Positions 1 through 5,075 of a DNA stretch of 5,075 nucleotides are shown here, in pieces; position 1 is the first letter of the stretch, and every line of letters begins with the position of its first letter. Below the pieces are notes generated by a model. That model was not told where the DNA came from. It did no database searches and was given only the letters and a program-made list of their open reading frames with translations. A program made the position numbers and the translations under genes. The stretch is from Pseudomonadota bacterium. Lineage in GTDB: Bacteria > Pseudomonadota > Alphaproteobacteria > Rhizobiales > Rhizobiaceae. Where the stretch lies: contig JAEYTV010000559.1 in the NCBI GenBank assembly GCA_023433855.1, positions 1 to 5,075 on the forward strand, in the 5' to 3' direction.

Positions 1-1022
1 ACATAGACCTGGGCATCTTCGTTCACCACAAGAGTTGCTTCGACACCCGGGGGGGATTTGACGAAGAGCTCAGGCGACTGGTGGATTGGGATCTCATCTT
101 GAACTACACCGAGGCGTACCCGCCTCAGTTCATCCCTCACGTCCTCATGGATTACTCGGCGGCGGACGATCCCAACCGAATCTCCATCAAGGAATCTTTG
201 AGTCCGGCGTGGTTCCATGTCCTGGCCAAGTGGAAACATCAGCCGAAAGTGTCCACGGTCATCCTGTCTTACAACCAGCGGCAATATATTGCTGAAGCCA
301 TAGAAAGCGCTTTGCGGCAGAAGGGCAGCATCAACCACGAGATCGTAATATCCGACGACGGTTCCACCGACGGCACCCGGGAGATAATCCAGGACTATGC
401 GGAAAGGTATCCGCACCTGATCCGCGACGTAAGCAGCACCGAGAACCGCGGCATATCGGAAAACTACCGGCACGCGCTATCTGCTGCGGACGGGGAGTTC
501 GTCGCCATACTCGAAGGCGATGACTATTGGATAGACAACAATAAGCTTGAGGCGCAGGTCGCGTTCCTGCTGCAGAATCGCGACTGCTCGATGGTGTTCT
601 CCAAAATACGGGTTCACAACCTCATGCGTGACACGATGCGTACCCTGTCACGCCAGGACGCTCTCAAGAAGAAAAAGCTGAGCGGACGTGATTTCCTGGA
701 TCATCCTACGATGAATCTGATCGGAACGTTTTCGACCTGCATGTTTCGCAAGGAGCATCTCGTGCGCTTTCCGCCTGTTCTCTTCGAGAACCGGATCAGC
801 GAGATACCGGTGGCGTTCTATCACGATAACCATGGAAGGATCGGCTATCTCGACGAGCCGATGACCTTGTACAGGCAGCACCCCGCCGGGGTGTGGTCCA
901 GCAGCACCGCAGCCAACCAGAAAAGAAGCGGGCGGGAGACGCGAAGAGTCGCCAAGGCGGTTGCGCGGGATATCTACAAAAACGACATCCAGCGTGTCAT
1001 AGACGAGCGATACGCCGACTGA
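1..1022 (+). CDS. Tandem-domain GT2 glycosyltransferase, 5' end outside the window
   Basis: Cytoplasmic, sugar-nucleotide-dependent transferase, probably extending a surface glycan; donor and acceptor cannot be told. The frame is open from base 3 (first full codon ATA) to the TGA at 1020-1022, 339 residues. Residues 1-66 resemble the C-terminal end of a GT-A/GT2 domain: a FVHHKS strand, GGFDEELRRLVDWDLIL (residues 17-33) and a VLMDY strand. After a linker, a second GT2 domain starts near residue 83 (VSTVILSYNQ), with DDGSTD at 118-123, the DXD-like EGDDYW at 171-176, STCMFRK near 244-250 and YRQHPAGVW at 290-298. A GTG at base 81 could be taken as the start, but it falls inside the conserved VDWDLIL segment and has no good ribosome-binding site, so I reject it. 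The gene converges on, and overlaps by 26 bases, the minus-strand sugar transferase. By eye its codons are more A/T-rich than those of the operon. GT2 membership is firm; the full domain count is unknown. Confidence 0.93.
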   Translation, partial: IDLGIFVHHKSCFDTRGGFDEELRRLVDWDLILNYTEAYPPQFIPHVLMDYSAADDPNRISIKESLSPAWFHVLAKWKHQPKVSTVILSYNQRQYIAEAIESALRQKGSINHEIVISDDGSTDGTREIIQDYAERYPHLIRDVSSTENRGISENYRHALSAADGEFVAILEGDDYWIDNNKLEAQVAFLLQNRDCSMVFSKIRVHNLMRDTMRTLSRQDALKKKKLSGRDFLDHPTMNLIGTFSTCMFRKEHLVRFPPVLFENRISEIPVAFYHDNHGRIGYLDEPMTLYRQHPAGVWSSSTAANQKRSGRETRRVAKAVARDIYKNDIQRVIDERYAD

Positions 1023-1545
1023 CAAAGATCGTTCGGAAAATGATCTTCACGTCCAGCCAAATCGTCCGCTTCCTCAAATACTCGGCGTCCTTTGCGGCCA
1101 GCTTTTCGGGGTCGGACATGTCGATGCCTTCGACCTGGGCGAGGCCGGTGATGCCGGGCCTCAGCCTGTAGACGCCGAGTTCCCTCCGACGCTTTATCAG
1201 CTCGGTCTGCGTCGGCAGGCACGGCCTCGGACCGACCAGGCTCATTTCGCCCTTCAGCACGTTCCAGAGCTGCGGCAACTCGTCGAGCTTCAGCCTGCGC
1301 AGGACCTTTCCAGGGCTGGTCACGGCGTCCTCGCCGACCTCGTGCGTCGGCAGGTTCCGCGTGCCTTCATGCATGGTTCTGAGCTTCATGCAGCGGAAGG
1401 GTTTTTCGTGCCTACCGATCCGCTCCTGCGCGAACAGAGCCGGCCCCGGCGAGGCCAGCCTTATCCAGACGGCGGCGGCCATGACGAACGGGCAGGCGAG
1501 GAGGGCGAGCGGAACCGCCAGGACGAGATCGAAAGCGCGCTTCAT
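997..1545 (-). CDS. Undecaprenyl-phosphate sugar-1-phosphate transferase (small PglC-like)
   Basis: Membrane enzyme that moves a sugar-1-phosphate from a UDP-sugar to undecaprenyl phosphate, the first committed step of repeat-unit assembly on the inner membrane. At 182 residues it is the minimal catalytic form, without the extra N-terminal transmembrane and CoA-binding-like region of WcaJ/WbaP. Visible features: KRAFD followed by one hydrophobic segment (about residues 7-28) with an internal Pro, as in the re-entrant helix of this family; SPGPALFAQERIGR (32-45); KPFRCMKLRTM (48-58); LKLDELPQLWNVLKGEMSLVGPRP (85-108), containing the acidic pair D88-E89 that matches the catalytic Asp-Glu of PglC-type enzymes; YRLRPGITGLAQVEG (126-140); and a C-terminal WLDVKIIFRTI helix. 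The ATG is 3 bases after the upstream TAG with only a weak Shine-Dalgarno, which suggests translational coupling. Sugar specificity cannot be read directly; the adjacent dehydratase suggests a 6-deoxy-HexNAc such as QuiNAc, FucNAc or a bacillosamine-type sugar. Its TGA lies inside the convergent glycosyltransferase gene. Confidence 0.95.
   Translation of the reverse strand: MKRAFDLVLAVPLALLACPFVMAAAVWIRLASPGPALFAQERIGRHEKPFRCMKLRTMHEGTRNLPTHEVGEDAVTSPGKVLRRLKLDELPQLWNVLKGEMSLVGPRPCLPTQTELIKRRRELGVYRLRPGITGLAQVEGIDMSDPEKLAAKDAEYLRKRTIWLDVKIIFRTIFVSRRIARL
1025..1047 (+). terminator. Possible 3' hairpin after the glycosyltransferase stop
   Basis: Two bases after the TGA at 1020-1022, AAGATC (1025-1030) pairs with GATCTT (1042-1047). 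The stem extends inward by a G-U pair (1031/1041) and two A-U pairs to a five-base loop (1034-1038, CGGAA). The G-U pair forms only in the plus-strand transcript; in the opposite transcript that position is a mismatch. There is no following T-run, so it is not a classical rho-independent terminator, and it lies within the coding sequence of the convergent gene. It may be a 3'-end stabilising hairpin or chance. Confidence 0.25.
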
Positions 1546-1548
1546 CGG

Positions 1549-2484
1549 CTACATCAGCCCGCAGGCGAGCGCGGCCCAAAGCGCCAGCGTGCCTTTCGTC
1601 GTCTGCCGGTAGACGCCTGACCGGCGCAGGTCCGCCATCGCCTTGAAGAGGTTGCCCGTCCGCGCGCGCGAGAACAGCTCGATGACTTCTATCGCATCGG
1701 GCGTGAGCAGGTCGCGGTTCTTGTCTAGGCCGTCGAGCGTCAGCTCGTTCCACCTCGCGAACTGCCCGTCGAGCAGAAGCTTCAATCGCTCAAACCGCGC
1801 CTTCCAGGATGTGTTGGCGCCGACGAGGTTTTCGGCGTGCTGGCGGTAGCGGACGAGTGGTTCGGGCGAATAGCGCACTATGCCGCCCGCGCCGGTCACC
1901 AACTGATAGATCCACCAGTCGTGGCTGACGAAGTGCGACCGGCGCGAGGCTAGCGCCACGATGTCGCGCGCGGCGCGGTTCAGCACCATCGTGTTGCCGC
2001 CGGCAAGGCTCTGCACCAGCGCATTGCGGAAGGACGGTTTTCGGGGAAACAGCGGCGACATGCCGATGGGCTCTCCCGCTTCGGAGACGGTGAGCGTCCT
2101 CGAGCAGAAAAGCAGCGGCTGCGATCCATCCTGCGAGCGCATCCAGGAAAGCGCCGTCTCCAGCTTGTTCGCCTCCCAGATATCGTCCTGGTCGCAACAG
2201 GCGAAGAAATCCGCGTCCGCGTCGTTCGAGATCAATGCCCGGAAATTCTCGGCGAAACCCTTTTGGGGGCCATCGCAGACGTTGAAGGCGCCCTTCGGCC
2301 ATCGGCTTTGCCAACCGGATAGGATCGCCGGCGTGCTGTCCGTCGAGCCGTCGTCGGACACCCAGATATCGATCGCGGGATGGGTCTGCGCCGCCAGCGA
2401 GCGAAGCTGCTCGTCGAGGAAGGCGGCGCCGTTCCTCGACGCCAGCCATATCGCGACCCTGCCTGCGGTTTCGCTCGACGACAC
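1549..2484 (-). CDS. GT2 glycosyltransferase, rhamnosyltransferase-like
   Basis: Predicted cytoplasmic GT-A-fold transferase of 311 residues, about the usual length for single-domain GT2 enzymes of O-antigen and capsule loci. Motifs: nucleotide-binding start VAIWLASRNG (10-19), FLDEQLRSLAAQ (22-33), VSDDGSTDSTP (42-52), metal-binding FACCDQDDIW (94-103, DXD-type residues DQDD 98-101) and KLE (107-109), AGGNTMVLNR (161-170), acceptor-side SHDWWIYQL (187-195) and YRQHAENLVG (213-222). The DQDDIW plus HDWW pattern recalls rhamnosyltransferase-type GT2 proteins, but the transferred sugar is uncertain. The start is GTG at 2484, with two purine-rich ribosome-binding candidates just upstream; the next in-frame codon block upstream contains the TGA of the dehydratase gene, so no earlier start is possible. 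The C-terminal quarter (after about residue 230) is helical-looking and not diagnostic. It sits between the dehydratase (12 bases) and the sugar-phosphate transferase (3 bases), so it may add the second sugar. Confidence 0.94.
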   Translation of the reverse strand: MSSSETAGRVAIWLASRNGAAFLDEQLRSLAAQTHPAIDIWVSDDGSTDSTPAILSGWQSRWPKGAFNVCDGPQKGFAENFRALISNDADADFFACCDQDDIWEANKLETALSWMRSQDGSQPLLFCSRTLTVSEAGEPIGMSPLFPRKPSFRNALVQSLAGGNTMVLNRAARDIVALASRRSHFVSHDWWIYQLVTGAGGIVRYSPEPLVRYRQHAENLVGANTSWKARFERLKLLLDGQFARWNELTLDGLDKNRDLLTPDAIEVIELFSRARTGNLFKAMADLRRSGVYRQTTKGTLALWAALACGLM

Positions 2485-2489
2485 GCTTG

Positions 2490-2498
2490 CCTGCCTTC
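2490..2498 (-). promoter_or_regulatory. Ribosome-binding site supporting the GTG start of the GT2 gene
   Basis: Read on the minus strand, GAAGGCAGG precedes the GTG at 2484-2482. GAAGG ends 9 bases before the start and the second AGG ends 5 bases before it. The site overlaps the TGA stop (2499-2497) of the dehydratase gene, so ribosomes finishing that gene are placed at the next start. Confidence 0.6.
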
Positions 2499-4389
2499 AA
2501 TCGAGAACGAGCGAAGCAGCCGCAGCCGGCCCGAAATCGAACAGCATTTGCCGCACCGCCGGCTCGTCGCGGGCCTCGATCCGGTCACGGATGCTGGCGA
2601 TCCTGGCGGGAACGTCAAGAGGCAATCCGTTGGCGCGGCGGCCGCGCAGAATCTTGGGATGCGATGTCGGCGCGACGCCCGCCGGGTCGTAGAAGAGTTC
2701 CTCGTGGAGCTTCTCGCCCTCGCGCGCCCCGATGGTGACGATCTCGATGTCCCCGTCCGGATTGTCCGCGTCGCGCACGGAGCGGTCGGCGAGGCGGATC
2801 ATGGCTTCGGCCAGTTCCTTGATCCTGACGGGTTCGCCCATCTCGAGCAGGAGCACGTCGCCGGTTTTCGACAGCGCGGTCGCCTGGATGATCAGCTCGG
2901 AAGCTTCCCGCACCGACATGAAATAGCGGGTCATGTCCTCATGCGTCAGCGTCACCGGGCCGCCGGCCGCGATCTGTTCCTTGAAGAGCGGGACGACCGA
3001 GCCGCTCGATCCGATGACATTGCCGAAGCGAACCGAGGCGAAGTTTCGTTCGATGCCGTGGTTGCCGCCACGCGTGCCGTAGTAGCGCACGATGAGCTCG
3101 GACCATCGCTTGGTCGCGCCCATGGCGTTGGCGGGACGTACCGCCTTGTCGGAAGAGATCAGGATGAAATTCCGGACGCTGCATTCGTAGGCGGCCTCGG
3201 CGATGGTCCAGGTTCCGAGCACATTGTTGCGCGCGCCCTCGATGCAGTTGGCCTCGACCATCGAGACGTGCTTGAACGCGGCGCAGTGGTAGATGGTATC
3301 GACCACGTTCTCGCAGAGCACCTGCCGGGCGAGCGCCGGGTCGGTGACCGATCCCAGTATGTGGATGACGGGGCAGCGGGCGCTTCCGGCAATCTCGCGG
3401 CCGATCTCGTAGAGTCCATGCTCGTTGAAATCCATCAGGATGAGCTTGGAGGGATTGAGCTTTGCCAGCGTACGGGTGAGCGCCGAGCCGATCGAGCCGG
3501 CCGCGCCGGTGACCAGTATGACGCGCCCGTCTATGACGCTGCGCATCAGCTCGGGATCGGCCGGGACCGGCGACCTGCGCAGCAGATCGTCGATGTCGAT
3601 GTCGCGGATGTCGCCGATCGAATATTTGCCGGCGGCGAGGTCGGTGATCGCAGGCAGGATCCTGAACTTCACCGGCAGGGAGCTGAACCGCGCAACCAGG
3701 TCGCGCTGGATCGAACTGGTCGGCAGCGCCATGGTGACAATGATCTCGTCGACATCGAAATTGCCGACGACGGTCTCGAGGTCGGACACGGAGTAAACCC
3801 GGAGGCCGAGCATATCCATTCCCTTGAGGCCGGGATCCTCGCTGATGAAGCCGATGACGTCGCGCTCCCGGCTGGAGGTCAGCGCGTTGACGAGCTGCAT
3901 CGCCGGATTGCCGGTGCCGTATATCAAGGTACGCAGGACGTTCGCCGGTGGGGCAGGGTGCGCCCAGACCAGCCACTTCGATCCGAACCGGCTGCCGGCG
4001 ATCGCCAGTATGCTAAGCGACCAGTAGAGCAATGCGACGGATCGCGGCACGCCGGCGAGGCCGGTCATCTGTGTCAGAAACACGAGGCTGACCCAAGCGA
4101 GCGTCGCAATGGTCACGGCGCTGAAGATCGTCCAGATCGCCCGTTCCGGGAGGTAGCGCAGCACCGAGCGGTACAGCCCCATCCGAACGAAGACGGGCAG
4201 GGCAATCAGCGGCGCGGCCAGCATGAGCAGCGCTTGTTCGAGATTGGGAATGAAGAAATGGTTTAATCGTAGCGAAAAGCTGAGCCAGAGAAGCGCGATC
4301 AACGCCGCGATGTCGAAGCACACAAACAGTAATTTCTTCGTGCCACGAGGCAATGCCGCAATACGACGACCGAACTGCCGCCTGTACAT
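2497..4389 (-). CDS. Membrane-bound NDP-sugar 4,6-dehydratase (FlaA1/WbpM/CapD family)
   Basis: Likely converts a UDP-HexNAc (typically UDP-GlcNAc) to its 4-keto-6-deoxy form for QuiNAc, FucNAc or bacillosamine-type sugars. With the ATG at 4389 it has 630 residues, the usual length of the large membrane-anchored forms. Domains: four hydrophobic segments (about 19-42, 51-72, 86-106, 115-134); a CoA-binding-like Rossmann domain (about 152-268, starting LRTLIYGTGNPAM); then an extended SDR domain with VILVTGAAGSIG (290-301), acidic D320, AAFKHVSMVE (370-379), SSDKAV (412-417), NAMGATK (421-427), RFGNVIGSSGSVVPLF (454-469), MTRYFM (486-491) and GAREGEKLHEELF (554-566). Met423 stands where ordinary SDR enzymes have the catalytic Tyr, four residues before Lys427; this S-M-K pattern is known from WbpM-type dehydratases. 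An in-frame GTG at 4425 with AAGGG 10 bases upstream would add 12 polar residues. I prefer the ATG because family members usually begin just before this basic, pre-membrane stretch. First gene of the operon; no C-4 reductase or aminotransferase is present here. Confidence 0.95.
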   Translation of the reverse strand: MYRRQFGRRIAALPRGTKKLLFVCFDIAALIALLWLSFSLRLNHFFIPNLEQALLMLAAPLIALPVFVRMGLYRSVLRYLPERAIWTIFSAVTIATLAWVSLVFLTQMTGLAGVPRSVALLYWSLSILAIAGSRFGSKWLVWAHPAPPANVLRTLIYGTGNPAMQLVNALTSSRERDVIGFISEDPGLKGMDMLGLRVYSVSDLETVVGNFDVDEIIVTMALPTSSIQRDLVARFSSLPVKFRILPAITDLAAGKYSIGDIRDIDIDDLLRRSPVPADPELMRSVIDGRVILVTGAAGSIGSALTRTLAKLNPSKLILMDFNEHGLYEIGREIAGSARCPVIHILGSVTDPALARQVLCENVVDTIYHCAAFKHVSMVEANCIEGARNNVLGTWTIAEAAYECSVRNFILISSDKAVRPANAMGATKRWSELIVRYYGTRGGNHGIERNFASVRFGNVIGSSGSVVPLFKEQIAAGGPVTLTHEDMTRYFMSVREASELIIQATALSKTGDVLLLEMGEPVRIKELAEAMIRLADRSVRDADNPDGDIEIVTIGAREGEKLHEELFYDPAGVAPTSHPKILRGRRANGLPLDVPARIASIRDRIEARDEPAVRQMLFDFGPAAAASLVLD

Positions 4390-4401
4390 ATGGTGCTTAT
4401 T

Positions 4402-4407
4402 TCCTTT
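4402..4407 (-). promoter_or_regulatory. Ribosome-binding site for the dehydratase ATG
   Basis: AAAGGA on the minus strand lies 12 bases before the ATG at 4389-4387. The match is good but the spacing is a little long. The competing GTG at 4425 has AAGGG (4440-4436) 10 bases upstream, so the start choice is not settled by these sites alone. Confidence 0.45.
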
Positions 4408-4455
4408 CGAACCGGATCGGATCACACTGCGCCGACCCTTGAATCCAATGTGGCT

Positions 4456-4483
4456 CGTCTAAACAACTGACGTTTTGTGACAA
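4456..4483 (-). promoter_or_regulatory. Possible promoter of the dehydratase-led operon
   Basis: On the minus strand TTGTCA (4483-4478) resembles a -35 box (5 of 6 to TTGACA). It is followed after 16 bases by TAGACG (4461-4456), a weak -10 (3 of 6 to TATAAT). Transcription would start near 4449, leaving a short leader before either candidate start. The -10 and spacer overlap the proximal arm of the inverted repeat and the distal arm lies just upstream of the -35. The -10 is poor, so this is a low-confidence call. Confidence 0.3.
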
Positions 4484-4496
4484 GAGCGTTGTTTAG
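4459..4496. repeat. Perfect 9-base inverted repeat, operator-like
   Basis: CTAAACAAC at 4459-4467 is the exact reverse complement of GTTGTTTAG at 4488-4496, with a 20-base spacer. The arm centres are 29 bases apart, close to three helical turns. The spacer itself contains the odd palindrome TTGTGACAA (4475-4483). There is no T-run, so a terminator is unlikely. It lies 70 bases from the dehydratase ATG and brackets a possible minus-strand promoter, as expected of a binding site for a dimeric regulator. I do not recognise it as a known operator. Confidence 0.55.
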
Positions 4497-4586
4497 GTGA
4501 AGCATCGGTGACCTACAGCACACACACAGAGCTCGGCCGGCATCTGATCGGACCAATCGATGCTGCGCAAGTATCGAAAAGCCGCA

Positions 4587-4615
4587 TTGGGCGCAAACCG
4601 GTATTCCAGCAAAAT
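4587..4615 (+). promoter_or_regulatory. Possible promoter of the DUF2793-type gene
   Basis: TTGGGC (4587-4592) and CAAAAT (4610-4615) are separated by 17 bases, matching sigma-70-type boxes at 3 of 6 and 4 of 6 positions. It is about 80 bases upstream of the ATG. Such weak matches are frequent by chance in A/T-rich intergenic DNA. Confidence 0.2.
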
Positions 4616-4680
4616 CAAACAAGCCTGAATTTTATCCCCGCCTCCCGAGGTCGACTTACCATTGCGGTTGAAACTGGACC

Positions 4681-4686
4681 AAAGGA
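4681..4686 (+). promoter_or_regulatory. Ribosome-binding site for the DUF2793-type gene
   Basis: AAAGGA ends 6 bases before the ATG at 4693, the best-placed Shine-Dalgarno in the window. It fixes the start of a gene whose stop lies beyond the right edge. Confidence 0.75.
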
Positions 4687-4692
4687 ACCGCC

Positions 4693-5075
4693 ATGGAACA
4701 CTCTGCAAATCTTCAACTTCCCTACATCATGCCCTCGCAGGCCCAGAAGCACGTCACCCATAACGAAGCCATCAGGGCGCTCGATGCGCTGGTGCAGTTG
4801 GCGGTTCTGGACCGGGATCTTTCGGCGCCTCGCGGGTGGCCCGCGGACGGAGCCCGCTTTCTCGTTCCGGCTGGCGGAAGCGTTGCGTGGTCCGGCAAGG
4901 ACGGCATGGTAGCGGCATGGCAGGATGGGGCCTGGGCATTCATCCCGCCGAAGGCCGGGTGGCTGCTCTGGGTCGCGGACGAAAGCCGCCTGCTGGGTTT
5001 CGACGGCGCGGCCTGGGTGGATGCCGCGGTGCACAGCGTGAACCCGACGCCGCTGATCGGCGCCAACGCAAACGC
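4693..5075 (+). CDS. DUF2793-type protein, 3' end outside the window
   Basis: The frame opens at ATG 4693 behind a strong ribosome-binding site and stays open for 127 codons to the window edge. The N-terminus reads LQLPYIMPSQAQKHVTHNEA (residues 7-26), then IRALDALVQLAVLDRDLSAP (27-46). Next come a DGARFLVPAGG strand pair (52-62) and a Trp-rich repeat-like part: WSGKDGMVAAWQDGAWAF (66-83), GWLLWVADE (89-97) and LLGFDGAAWVD (100-110). The LPYI.PSQAQKHVTHNEALR pattern and the following short beta-strand units are what I recognise as the DUF2793 domain of alphaproteobacterial proteins, some of which are tied to prophages or gene transfer agents. There is no signal peptide or membrane segment in the visible part. 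The function here is unknown: it could be a phage-derived glycan-binding or fibre-like protein, or a host surface protein. A longer C-terminal part probably follows. It is divergent from the polysaccharide operon and shares its intergenic region. Confidence 0.85.
   Translation, partial: MEHSANLQLPYIMPSQAQKHVTHNEAIRALDALVQLAVLDRDLSAPRGWPADGARFLVPAGGSVAWSGKDGMVAAWQDGAWAFIPPKAGWLLWVADESRLLGFDGAAWVDAAVHSVNPTPLIGANAN

Larger units (their letters stand above)
4390..4692. other. Divergent intergenic region
   Basis: About 300 bases separate the dehydratase ATG from the plus-strand DUF2793-type gene. No convincing gene is seen; the short frames crossing it have no family-like sequence. It is visibly more A/T-rich than the flanking genes and must hold the promoters for both directions. 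Its left half carries the inverted repeat at 4459-4496. The middle has a short CA run (4519-4528). The right part ends in a strong ribosome-binding site at 4681-4686. Confidence 0.7.

Noticed and set aside
48..55. Run of seven G bases near the left edge, considered as a slippage or sequencing-error site
   Set aside because: The frame through it reads a good RGGF motif of the glycosyltransferase domain, so there is no sign of a frameshift here.
2939..3976. Minus-strand open frame of 345 codons within the dehydratase
   Set aside because: It lies in another frame of the same strand inside a well-supported gene, with Arg/Pro-rich translation typical of an out-of-frame shadow.
2380..4266. Long plus-strand open frame of 628 codons opposite the dehydratase and GT2 genes
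   Set aside because: It is a mirror frame created by GC-rich third positions of the minus-strand genes. Its translation is low-complexity, rich in Arg, Asp and Gly, and has no recognisable motif, while the opposite strand carries complete family motifs.
4519..4528. Short CA dinucleotide run in the intergenic region
   Set aside because: Five copies only; too short to treat as a meaningful microsatellite or phase-variation tract without population data.
4501..4564. Seven-base inverted pair AGCATCG / CGATGCT, 50 bases apart
   Set aside because: Short arms and long spacing make this likely by chance, and it does not line up with a promoter candidate.
4508..4912. Plus-strand open frame of 134 codons overlapping the start of the DUF2793-type gene
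   Set aside because: It begins in intergenic DNA, has no good ribosome-binding site or family resemblance, and overlaps the better-supported frame in a different phase.
4615..5034. Minus-strand open frame of 139 codons opposite the DUF2793-type gene
   Set aside because: The opposite strand has a strong ribosome-binding site and a family signature; this frame has neither.

Overview
The window looks like part of a surface-polysaccharide (O-antigen, capsule or exopolysaccharide) locus from a high-GC alphaproteobacterium. Hyphomicrobiales (Rhizobiales) is the most likely order. That placement is an inference from the GC-rich codon use, the combination of a membrane-bound nucleotide-sugar 4,6-dehydratase with a small sugar-phosphate transferase, and the DUF2793-type protein at the right edge. 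No marker gene is present to fix the genus.

Layout from left to right. (i) Bases 1-1022, plus strand: the 3' part of a glycosyltransferase gene that enters from outside the window. Its frame is open to base 1 and shows the tail of one GT2 domain followed by a complete second GT2 domain. (ii) Bases 997-4389, minus strand: a compact three-gene operon transcribed right to left. It encodes a FlaA1/WbpM/CapD-type NDP-sugar 4,6-dehydratase, a GT2 glycosyltransferase starting 12 bases later, and a polyprenyl-phosphate sugar-1-phosphate transferase starting 3 bases later. Its last gene overlaps the end of the left-hand glycosyltransferase tail-to-tail by 26 bases. (iii) Bases 4390-4692: a divergent intergenic region with a perfect 9-base inverted repeat around a possible promoter for the operon. 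(iv) Bases 4693-5075, plus strand: the start of a DUF2793-type protein, cut off by the window end.

How the genes could work together (inference from the families). The dehydratase would make a UDP-4-keto-6-deoxy-HexNAc intermediate. After a C-4 reduction or amination by an enzyme not in this window, the small phosphotransferase would load that sugar phosphate onto undecaprenyl phosphate on the inner membrane. The GT2 enzyme encoded between them could add a following sugar, and the two-domain glycosyltransferase could extend the repeat unit. The DUF2793 family is, as I recall, associated with phage or gene-transfer-agent structural proteins, so its position beside a glycan operon is notable but its role here is unknown. 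No tRNA, rRNA, CRISPR array, insertion sequence or transposase was seen. Nothing here is clearly a new system. The best leads are the glycosyltransferase whose true start lies outside the window, the operator-like inverted repeat, and the DUF2793 gene.
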